From positions 1-15,229 of the forward strand of contig LJTS01000019.1 of assembly GCA_001304425.1 (NCBI GenBank): 15,229 nt of DNA, written 5' to 3'. This document shows, one piece after another, positions 6,158 through 12,603 of the stretch. Under the pieces are notes generated by a model. That model was given only the letters and a program-made list of their open reading frames with translations. It did not search any database and was not told where the DNA came from. Both the position numbers and the translations under genes were made by a program. Position 1 is the first letter of the stretch, and each line of letters begins with the position of its first letter. The DNA comes from Betaproteobacteria bacterium SG8_40 (GTDB taxonomy: Bacteria; Pseudomonadota; Gammaproteobacteria; Burkholderiales; Eutrophovitaceae).

Positions 6158-7492
6158 ATGCTGCCGCGTCGCGCTTTGTTCGGGTATTCGTTGCTTGCCA
6201 TGCCGCTGGCGATGGCAGCCCTGCCCATTTATGTACACGTCCCGAATTACTATGCGACCACGCTGGGCGCTCCGCTTGCCTGGGTCGGGGCCATACTGTT
6301 TGCCGCACGCTTGTTGGATGCGGTCCAGGACCCGTTGCTCGGTTACTTCAGCGATCGCGCCGCCGGCGGCGCGAGGCAAGGCAGGTTTTCGCTGATTCTG
6401 CTCGGGGTTCCGCTGCTGGCAATCGGCTTTGTCGCCTTGTTTCAACCGCCGGTTTCCGGGCCCGTAGCGGTTTCCTTGTGGCTGGCGATCTCGCTGATCG
6501 TCGTCTATTTCGGCTTCAGCGCTGCGTCGATCAGCTATCTCGCCATCGGAGCGGAACTGTCGGCGGATTACCATGGCCGGACGAGGGTGAGTGCGGCCCG
6601 TGCGGCATTTGGCATCGTCGGCGTGATGCTGGCGGCGACCTTGCCCGAGTTGCTGGCGCAGCGCCCGCCGGCAATGTCAACCGATGGTGAAGCGGGCGGT
6701 GCCGTCGCGGGCGTAGTGCAGTTCAGTCTGGTGTTCGTTCCCGTGCTGTTGGTTTGTTCGCTCTTGACGCTGAAACTGACACCGCGCCCGGTGCCGGCGA
6801 AAGCGGTTGGCGAGAACACCTGGCGCGCGATGTTTGCCCCATTCCGGCATCGCGAGTTCCGCTGGCTTCTGGCCGTAACCATACCAAGCGGCGTGGCCGG
6901 GGCGATACCCGCCACCTTGATCCTGTTCTTTGTCGACGACGTCCTTCGCGCTTCCCATCTTTCCGGGTTGTTTCTCGCCGTCTATTTTCTTTCCGGCGCT
7001 CTCGCCATGCCGGCGTGGGTCGCAGTCTCGCGCAGAACCGGAAAGAAGAACGCCTGGCTGGTCGGCATGTTGATGGCTGTGGCCGCATTCGTCTGGGCGT
7101 TTGCGCTGGGTCCCGGCGATGCACTGGCGTTTGCCGCTGTATGTATGTTGTCGGGCATTGCTTATGGCGCCGAACTGGCTCTGCCGCCGTCAATTCTTGC
7201 CGATCTGGTTGACCGCGGCGGCAATGAGCCGGGAGCCAACGGCGCGTATTTCGGGCTCTGGCAAATGATCGAGAAGCTGAATCTTGCGGCGGCAGCCGGC
7301 ATTGCACTGCCGCTGCTGGCCTATCTCGGTTATCAGCCTGGTTCGTCCGGTGAGGGCGTGCTTGCGCTGTCCGCAACTTACGCGCTTTTACCATGTGCGA
7401 TAAAACTGCTGGGCGGTGCGGCCTTGTGGCTGGCGCCAATTGATCTCGGGCAGGCCGATTCAGCGGCACTTGCGACGGAAGGGAGAGTATGA
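6158..7492 (+). CDS. MFS transporter, MelB/GPH-type
   Basis: 444 aa with about 12 hydrophobic segments. The N-terminal region resembles the glycoside-pentoside-hexuronide:cation symporter branch of MFS, with a loop rich in R and D after helix 2 (FAARLLDAVQDPLLGYFSDR). MelB-family proteins use acidic residues in this region for cation coupling. The substrate cannot be read from sequence. A MelB-like carrier within a lipid-modification operon could move a lysolipid, a head-group precursor or a signal molecule, as LplT-type MFS proteins move lysophospholipids, but no motif proves this. The ATG at 6158 is the first start after an in-frame stop near 6100. The ribosome site is weak (GAG about 9 nt upstream). 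The stop overlaps the next gene's ATG (ATGA). Confidence 0.88.
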   Translation: MLPRRALFGYSLLAMPLAMAALPIYVHVPNYYATTLGAPLAWVGAILFAARLLDAVQDPLLGYFSDRAAGGARQGRFSLILLGVPLLAIGFVALFQPPVSGPVAVSLWLAISLIVVYFGFSAASISYLAIGAELSADYHGRTRVSAARAAFGIVGVMLAATLPELLAQRPPAMSTDGEAGGAVAGVVQFSLVFVPVLLVCSLLTLKLTPRPVPAKAVGENTWRAMFAPFRHREFRWLLAVTIPSGVAGAIPATLILFFVDDVLRASHLSGLFLAVYFLSGALAMPAWVAVSRRTGKKNAWLVGMLMAVAAFVWAFALGPGDALAFAAVCMLSGIAYGAELALPPSILADLVDRGGNEPGANGAYFGLWQMIEKLNLAAAAGIALPLLAYLGYQPGSSGEGVLALSATYALLPCAIKLLGGAALWLAPIDLGQADSAALATEGRV

Positions 7493-8025
7493 CCAGGGTG
7501 GGGTTATTGGCGTGGTTGCTTGCCACGGTAACGCTGATCGCGGGATGTGCAGCGCCGCGCGTGGAAAGCTATAGAGACGAGCAACCGGTGCTCGACCTGC
7601 GGGAATACTTCAATGGCGACATCGAGGCGCAAGGCATGTTTCAGGATCGCTCGGGGGAAGTGATCAAGCGCTTCAACGTCGCAATCAAGGGGAGTTGGAG
7701 CGGAGACGTTGGTACGCTGGAGGAGGATTTCGTCTACTCGGACGGAACGACGCAGCGCCGCGTCTGGACTATCACCCGGATCGACGAACACAACTACATC
7801 GGCACTGCGGGAGACGTCGTTGGCGAGGCCAGAGGAGAGGCTTTCGGTAACGCGCTGCGCTGGCGTTATGTGCTGGCGCTCGAAGTCGATGGCAAGACCT
7901 GGCACATGGATTTTGACGACTGGATGTTCCTCGTCGATGACAAGGTGATGTTGAACCGATCGGAGATGCGCAAGTTCGGTTTCCGCGTTGGCGAGGTCAC
8001 GTTGTCGTTCCGCAAGAAGGACTGA
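7489..8025 (+). CDS. DUF3833 family lipoprotein
   Basis: 178 aa. A lipoprotein signal peptide ends in the lipobox LIAGC with acylated Cys20. Residue 21 is Ala, so outer-membrane sorting is likely. The mature part is a beta-rich domain of DUF3833 type, with the features YFNGDIEAQGMFQDRSG, GSWSGDVGTLEEDFVYSDG and WHMDFDDWMFLVDD. Members look lipocalin-like and are found with SDR, Cfa-like and photolyase genes in LitR- or ECF-controlled clusters. A role in binding or moving modified lipids at the outer membrane is plausible but unproven. The start is coupled to the MFS stop by ATGA. Confidence 0.87.
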   Translation: MTRVGLLAWLLATVTLIAGCAAPRVESYRDEQPVLDLREYFNGDIEAQGMFQDRSGEVIKRFNVAIKGSWSGDVGTLEEDFVYSDGTTQRRVWTITRIDEHNYIGTAGDVVGEARGEAFGNALRWRYVLALEVDGKTWHMDFDDWMFLVDDKVMLNRSEMRKFGFRVGEVTLSFRKKD

Positions 8026-8031
8026 GCGACC

Positions 8032-8811
8032 GTGTCATTGAATAATCGCATCCGCGACTGGAGCCGTCAGCGTGTCTGGGTGCTCGGCGCGAGCAGTGGT
8101 ATCGGCAAGGCGCTTGCTGAAGCCTTGCTCGAGCGCGGCGCACGCGTGGCCCTTTCCGCGCGAAATAAGGAAGCGCTCGAAGCCCTGGCACGTCAATACG
8201 ATCCAATGCAAAGCCTGGTGGTGCCGGCCGACGTGACCAATCAGTTTGACATCGACTCCGCCCATGCCCGGATCAATGCACAATGGTCCGGCATCGACCT
8301 TGTAGTACTGGTTGCGGGCACGCATGTGCCCGTCAGGGCCTGGGATTTCGATGCGAACGATGCCGAAGCGCTTTTCCAGGTGAACGTGTTTGGCGCGTTC
8401 CGGACTTTGGCGCGGGTCATTCCTGATCTGGTATCGCGCGGAGAAGGCGGCATCGCTGTCGTATCGAGCGTTGCCGGCTATCGTGGGCTCCCGACCGGTC
8501 TTGCCTACGGGGCCAGCAAAGCCGCGCTGACGAACTTTTGCGAAACCCTGTATCTGGACCTAAGGCCCAAGGGCGTGAGCGTCTATCTTGTGAGTCCCGG
8601 GTTTGTGCGCACGCCGCTGACCGATCGTAACGACTTCGAAATGCCGGCGTTGATTACCGTGGAAGAAGCGGCCTCCCAGATGGTGCGCGGGTTTGAACGT
8701 GGCGAGTTCGAGATTCATTTCCCGAAACGCTTCACCTGGATGATGAAGCTGCTGCGCCTGCTTCCGTACCGGTTATTCTTCCCGCTTGTTCACCGGATCA
8801 CAGGTCTATAA
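8032..8811 (+). CDS. Short-chain dehydrogenase/reductase (SDR)
   Basis: 259 aa, GTG start at 8032, 6 bp after the previous stop. It is a classical SDR with the cofactor motif GASSGIG (19-25), R44 after beta2 which favours NADPH, D67-V68, the NAG-like VAGT (94-97), N118, catalytic S146 and the YxxxK pair Y159/K163. The C-terminal tail is basic and hydrophobic (FTWMMKLLRLLPYRLFFP), suggesting membrane association and therefore a lipid or other hydrophobic alcohol/ketone substrate. The exact substrate is unknown. Its place in this gene set suggests reduction or oxidation of a functional group introduced on an acyl chain. Confidence 0.9.
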   Translation: MSLNNRIRDWSRQRVWVLGASSGIGKALAEALLERGARVALSARNKEALEALARQYDPMQSLVVPADVTNQFDIDSAHARINAQWSGIDLVVLVAGTHVPVRAWDFDANDAEALFQVNVFGAFRTLARVIPDLVSRGEGGIAVVSSVAGYRGLPTGLAYGASKAALTNFCETLYLDLRPKGVSVYLVSPGFVRTPLTDRNDFEMPALITVEEAASQMVRGFERGEFEIHFPKRFTWMMKLLRLLPYRLFFPLVHRITGL

Positions 8812-8813
8812 AG

Positions 8814-9242
8814 ATGCGGGCCGCACATGTTGACGCGCTGATTTCCTTCTATGAGGGCTTGTCGCCGGATACGGTCGATGGTCTGGACGAAGTGTACGCG
8901 GCGAACGCCTACTTCAAGGATCCATTTAACGAGATGAATGGCATCGGTCATATCAAGGAGATTTTCCGCGACATGTACCGGCGAATCGAGGAACCCCGTT
9001 TTGTCGTGCATCAGTGGTCAGGTTCGGACCGCGACGGATTCCTCGTCTGGGACATGCGCTTTCGCAGCGGCGCGATGCGCGGCGGTCCTGATCAGTTGAT
9101 TCGCGGGGTAAGCCACATTCGATTCAATGCGGCCGGCAAGGTTACCTATCATCGCGATTACTGGGATACCGGCGAGGAGCTTTACGCAAAACTTCCGGTC
9201 ATTGGCTGGTTGATCGCCTGGTTACGGAAAAAGCTGGCCTAG
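8814..9242 (+). CDS. NTF2-like / SnoaL-like protein
   Basis: 142 aa, starting 2 bp after the SDR stop. The cone-shaped NTF2-like fold is indicated by an N-terminal helix (ALISFYEGLS), the segment VYAANAYFKDPFNEMNGIGHIKEIF typical of SnoaL-like domains, and a beta-sheet half ending GKVTYHRDYWDTGEELY. The C-terminus is a short hydrophobic basic helix (PVIGWLIAWLRKKLA) that may touch the membrane. NTF2-like proteins include isomerases, hydrolases and non-catalytic ligand binders. Asp or His residues in the pocket (for example in KDPF and HRDYWD) could be catalytic. It is regularly found next to the SDR in this cluster type, so the pair may act on the same substrate. Confidence 0.87.
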   Translation: MRAAHVDALISFYEGLSPDTVDGLDEVYAANAYFKDPFNEMNGIGHIKEIFRDMYRRIEEPRFVVHQWSGSDRDGFLVWDMRFRSGAMRGGPDQLIRGVSHIRFNAAGKVTYHRDYWDTGEELYAKLPVIGWLIAWLRKKLA

Positions 9243-9261
9243 GCACCGGGGTGAGGGCGAA

Positions 9262-9549
9262 ATGAATCCGTATCCGGGTGCAGTGCGTAGTCATGGTTGG
9301 GCGCTCGGGCCGCTTGTTCGCGTGAGAGGATTTGTTTCAGCCCAGGCCAGCAGGCATATCGATCGATTCGATCCGGGACTTTCCCCATTCCCAACCCGGT
9401 TCGAGCACGGCGGTTGCCTGCTCGAAAGAGCGGTACCGGTGCTGGCCCGGGCTGAACTTTTTGACGCGCACGGCAAGACCGGAGCCGGCGCAATCCGCCT
9501 CCGCGACGCTGGTGGGCCGTACTGGTCCCCGGGCACAGCCGCAGCATGA
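9262..9549 (+). CDS. Hypothetical 95-aa protein preceding photolyase (uncertain)
   Basis: Not recognised. It fills an otherwise empty 303-bp gap between the NTF2-like gene and the photolyase gene. For a real gene: GAGGG about 4-5 nt before the ATG, same direction, and a stop that overlaps the photolyase ATG (ATGA). The photolyase start has no ribosome site of its own, so it would benefit from coupled translation. Against: third-position GC looks only modest, no family is recognised, and overlapping frames are open on the minus strand. The protein is basic, with one Cys and no membrane span. It may be translated mainly to deliver ribosomes to the photolyase gene. Confidence 0.4.
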   Translation: MNPYPGAVRSHGWALGPLVRVRGFVSAQASRHIDRFDPGLSPFPTRFEHGGCLLERAVPVLARAELFDAHGKTGAGAIRLRDAGGPYWSPGTAAA

Positions 9550-11003
9550 AGCGCTACGATCGGGCCCTCGTCTGGTTCCGGCGCGATTTGCGCGCTGAAG
9601 ACCATGCCGCCTTGAGCCATGCGCTGGCCGAGGCGCGGGAGGTCTACTGCATCTTCGTGTTTGATACCGAAATACTGGATGCGCTCGAGCGCAAGGACGA
9701 TCGCCGCGTCGAATTCATCTGGCACAGTCTCGTCGAACTGAAATCGACGCTGCGCCGTTTGGGCGGGGATTTGCATGTGTTGCATGGACGGGCCCGCTCG
9801 GAAGTGCCGGATTTTGCACGCAGCCATGATGTACAGGCCGTATACGTCAATCACGATTACGAGCCAATCGCTATTGCGCGCGACCACGATGTCGCCGAAC
9901 GCCTCGCTGCCGAACAACGGGTGCTGCACTCGTTCAAGGACCAGGTGATCTTCGAGAAGTCCGAGATCCTGAACGCGCAGGACAGTCCCTACGTCGTGTT
10001 CACTCCATACAAGAGAGCGTGGTTGGCGCGGGTAGGCCGGCGCGATAGCGAGCCTCACCCGGTCGCCGACCGCGCGCAGGCCCTGTCCCCCGGGAATGCG
10101 CCGCCGCTCCCGGACCTGGAAGACATTGGCTTTGCCCGGACCAACCTCACCAACCTAGGCATTCCGGCCGGTGAGAGCGGAGCCCGACTATTGTTTGAGG
10201 ATTTTCTCGGCCGGGTCAGTGCGTACGCCGAGCGCCGTGACTATCCGGCCATGGTGGGCCCCTCGCTGTTATCGGTTCATCTGAGATTCGGAACCATTTC
10301 GATCCGTGAACTGGTGCGAACCGCAATCGCGCTGGACGCCGATGCCGGCGCAAGGGCTGGCGCCGCCGTCTGGTTATCCGAATTGATCTGGAGGGAGTTC
10401 TACTTTTCGATCCTGTTTAATTTTCCCCACGTGGCCGGGAGCGCCTTTCGTAGCGAGTACGACGCGCTGAAGTTCGAAAATCGGGAAAGCCATTTCCACA
10501 GCTGGTGCAACGCGGCAACCGGTTATCCGCTGGTGGACGCGGCCATGCGTCAGCTGAATTCGAGCGGGTACATGCACAATCGGCTGCGCATGCTCAGCGC
10601 GTCATTTCTGGTAAAAGACCTGCATGTCGACTGGCGCTGGGGCGAGCGATATTTCGCGCAGTGTCTCAACGATTTTGATCTTGCGGCCAACAACGGCGGG
10701 TGGCAATGGTGCGCGTCAACCGGTTGTGACGCGCAACCCTATTTCCGCATTTTCAATCCGGTGACCCAGTCACGGCGATTTGATCCTGAAGGCCGCTTTA
10801 TCCGCATGCAGATGCCGGAACTTGCCGGCGTGCCGGAAAAGTATATCCACGAGCCGTGGAAGATGCCGCTGGATATCCAGCGCTCGAGCGGCTGCCTGAT
10901 CGGAGAGACGTACCCCGCTCCGGTCGTTGACCATGCCGTTTCCCGAAAGAAGTCGCTGGCGATCTACTCCGCAGTTCGCTCGCAGAGCCGTTCCCGCCGC
11001 TGA
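9546..11003 (+). CDS. phrB: Deoxyribodipyrimidine photolyase (class I CPD photolyase)
   Basis: 485 aa, about the usual length. The N-terminal alpha/beta antenna-binding domain begins with ALVWFRRDLRAEDHAAL. The C-terminal helical FAD domain carries WREFY (282-286) with E284, MHNRLRM (343-349) with N345, and the segment starting NNGGWQW (382-388) and continuing to PYFRIFNP. These match the CPD-binding Glu and Asn and the conserved FAD/electron-transfer region of E. coli PhrB (assignment from memory). It uses blue/near-UV light to split cyclobutane pyrimidine dimers. It is the last gene of the long plus-strand array, and the photolyase is a classic light-induced target of LitR/CarH-type regulators. 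The start overlaps the upstream small ORF by ATGA. Confidence 0.95.
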   Translation: MKRYDRALVWFRRDLRAEDHAALSHALAEAREVYCIFVFDTEILDALERKDDRRVEFIWHSLVELKSTLRRLGGDLHVLHGRARSEVPDFARSHDVQAVYVNHDYEPIAIARDHDVAERLAAEQRVLHSFKDQVIFEKSEILNAQDSPYVVFTPYKRAWLARVGRRDSEPHPVADRAQALSPGNAPPLPDLEDIGFARTNLTNLGIPAGESGARLLFEDFLGRVSAYAERRDYPAMVGPSLLSVHLRFGTISIRELVRTAIALDADAGARAGAAVWLSELIWREFYFSILFNFPHVAGSAFRSEYDALKFENRESHFHSWCNAATGYPLVDAAMRQLNSSGYMHNRLRMLSASFLVKDLHVDWRWGERYFAQCLNDFDLAANNGGWQWCASTGCDAQPYFRIFNPVTQSRRFDPEGRFIRMQMPELAGVPEKYIHEPWKMPLDIQRSSGCLIGETYPAPVVDHAVSRKKSLAIYSAVRSQSRSRR

Positions 11004-11009
11004 GGCAGA

Positions 11010-11026
11010 GCCGGTGAACTCCCGGC
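11010..11026. terminator. Weak hairpin between convergent genes
   Basis: GCCGG and CCGGC form a 5-bp stem with a 7-nt loop in the 28-bp gap between the photolyase stop and the dolP stop. There is no T-tract on either side, so it is at best a weak or Rho-assisted terminator. Confidence 0.2.
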
Positions 11027-11031
11027 GCCAA

Positions 11032-11610
11032 TCAGTCCAGGTACTCGAACACCTTGACGACCCGCTGTACGCCACTGGTTGTCGCGGCGGTGTCGGTGGC
11101 GGCGGCCGCTTCTGCGCGAGTCACCATGCCCATCAGATATACGGTGCTGTTGTTGGTGACAACCTTGACGTGATTGGTTGCGACATCGTCGTTACCCGCC
11201 AGGCGGCTCTTTACCTTGCTGGTCAGCAGGGCATCGCTGCTGCGTGAAACAAACGAGCTCGCACCGGCGATCGCGATTTCGTTCTGCACGTAGCGCACGT
11301 TCGGTGTTTCGAGCGCGATCAACCCGACGTCGCTCTTTATTTCTTCGCTTGGTACCTGGCCTACCAGCAGCACAACCCGGTTGTAACTGATTGCGCTGAC
11401 GCGCAGTTTTTCTTCCTTGTATGCCTCAGCAACGCTGTTCGAGATCTTTGTCTCGATGACCTGGTCCTCGAGCTGCGTTCCGCTGCTCCTGCGATCGTTG
11501 GCGACTACCGCGACGCCTACGCCGGCGCCCACAACCAACGCTGGACATCCCTGCAGGAGCAACAGCGCCGCAAGCGCCAGAGATGATGCCAAAAAATACG
11601 CCACTTTCAT
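11032..11610 (-). CDS. dolP: BON-domain outer-membrane lipoprotein DolP (YraP)
   Basis: 192 aa. The signal peptide ends in the lipobox LLQGC with acylated Cys22. Next comes a Gly/Val-rich spacer and two BON domains (roughly residues 48-115 and 122-190), recognisable by the repeated pattern of a helix followed by NRVVLLVGQV or STVYLMGMV and then VQNEIAI or VVKVFEYLD. DolP binds anionic phospholipid and supports outer-membrane integrity in E. coli. The true start is the ATG at 11610, which overlaps the upstream SIS gene stop (ATGA) and has GGGAG about 8 nt ahead. The frame itself continues up to 12057 but that part lies inside the SIS gene. Gene order lpoA-yraN-SIS-dolP matches E. coli yraM-yraN-diaA-yraP. 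Confidence 0.93.
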   Translation of the reverse strand: MKVAYFLASSLALAALLLLQGCPALVVGAGVGVAVVANDRRSSGTQLEDQVIETKISNSVAEAYKEEKLRVSAISYNRVVLLVGQVPSEEIKSDVGLIALETPNVRYVQNEIAIAGASSFVSRSSDALLTSKVKSRLAGNDDVATNHVKVVTNNSTVYLMGMVTRAEAAAATDTAATTSGVQRVVKVFEYLD

Positions 11611-12200
11611 TGTTTGACTCCCAATAATAGACAGTCGATTACGTCGCACATGCAGTGCAGACAGATTAGATGGACTTCCTGTATTCGTGCCGTGCTGTTG
11701 GCGGGCACGCACAGGTTGATGTCGCCGTCTGCCAGCAAGCCGGACATTTTTCCTCCTTGCTTGCCGGTAAGCGCGACGACTCTCATGCCGCGCGCGTGGG
11801 CGGCCTCTATGGCTCGCAACACATTGGGCGAATTTCCGCTGGTCGATATGGCGAGCAGCACGTCGCCTTCGCGGCCGAGCCCGGTCACCTGCTTGGAAAA
11901 AACCTCGTCGTAACTGTAGTCGTTTGCGATCGAGGTCAGCGTTGACGAATCGGTAGTCAGAGCGATCGCGGCAAGCGGCGGACGCTCCATTTCGAACCGG
12001 TTCAGCAACTCCGCGGAGAAATGCTGCGCATCGCCGGCCGATCCGCCGTTCCCGCACGCGAGTATCTTTCCTCCGCCTTTCAGGCAGGCGGCCATCAATT
12101 GCCCGGCCCTGGCGAGCGGTTGTGCGAGCACTTCCATCGCGTTCAGCTTGACCTGCGCGCTTTCGGTGAACTGACTGTTGATTCTTGCGACGAGATCCAT
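11607..12200 (-). CDS. SIS-domain protein, phosphoheptose isomerase GmhA / DiaA type
   Basis: 197 aa, normal for either GmhA (192) or DiaA (196). A single SIS domain carries KILACGNGGSAGDAQHF (45-61), AISTSGNSPNV (117-127) and the C-terminal ARIQEVHLI. The position between yraN and dolP is that of E. coli diaA, which encodes a DnaA-binding replication initiator. The N-terminal half also reads like DiaA. Yet E64 and H177 correspond to the catalytic Glu65 and His180 of E. coli GmhA, which converts sedoheptulose 7-phosphate to D-glycero-D-manno-heptose 7-phosphate for LPS inner core. The protein may therefore be an active isomerase, a DnaA partner, or both. I chose the ATG at 12200 over one at 12248 because the extra 16 residues resemble no family N-terminus. 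Confidence 0.88.
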   Translation of the reverse strand: MDLVARINSQFTESAQVKLNAMEVLAQPLARAGQLMAACLKGGGKILACGNGGSAGDAQHFSAELLNRFEMERPPLAAIALTTDSSTLTSIANDYSYDEVFSKQVTGLGREGDVLLAISTSGNSPNVLRAIEAAHARGMRVVALTGKQGGKMSGLLADGDINLCVPANSTARIQEVHLICLHCMCDVIDCLLLGVKQ

Positions 12201-12267
12201 CGTATATCGGCAGAGTTCCTGTCGGCGCCGATTATTGCATAAAGCCACGCATTAAACGCATACGATT

Positions 12268-12603
12268 TCACTCGCCGAACGCGTTTGGAATCCATTGAAT
12301 GCGACTGTCGCCATTCAGCAACACTACGTCGAAGCGGCAAACCGGAATTCTGCCCTGCGCACCCATATAGTGGCGCGCGGTGGCCAGAAGCTTGCGCTGC
12401 TTGCGCGCATCGATGCTTTCCGGTGCACCTCCAAAGGCATTGGATGCGCGCATGCGAACCTCGACAAACACCAACGTCTGGCCATCGCGCATGATCAGGT
12501 CGATTTCGCCAAAGCGGCAACGGTAATTTCGTTCGACCGCGGTCAGGCCATGGCGCCGCAAGTAATCGAAAGCCAGTTGTTCGGCTTCGCCGCCGCTGGT
12601 CAT
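12268..12603 (-). CDS. yraN: YraN family (UPF0102) nuclease-like protein
   Basis: 111 aa, full family length. It has a PD-(D/E)xK-like core: E6 near the N-terminus, GEIDLI (32-37) with D35, and FVEVR (46-50) with E48 and Arg50 at the usual Lys position. As I recall, E. coli YraN also has Arg there. FGGAPESIDARKQRKL follows as in other members. The function is not firmly established; it is thought to be a Holliday-junction-type or other structure-specific nuclease relative. The ATG overlaps the lpoA stop (ATGA), so it is co-translated with lpoA. A 67-bp gap separates it from the SIS gene. Confidence 0.92.
   Translation of the reverse strand: MTSGGEAEQLAFDYLRRHGLTAVERNYRCRFGEIDLIMRDGQTLVFVEVRMRASNAFGGAPESIDARKQRKLLATARHYMGAQGRIPVCRFDVVLLNGDSRIQWIPNAFGE

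Noticed and set aside
6723..7526. 267-codon open frame on the minus strand
   Set aside because: It is antisense to the MFS gene, very Arg/Pro-rich and without family features.
9291..10058. 255-codon open frame on the minus strand
   Set aside because: It is mostly antisense to the photolyase antenna domain and has no recognised domain.
11611..12057. N-terminal extension of the dolP frame
   Set aside because: The extension is inside the SIS gene in another frame. The lipoprotein signal peptide starts at the ATG at 11610.
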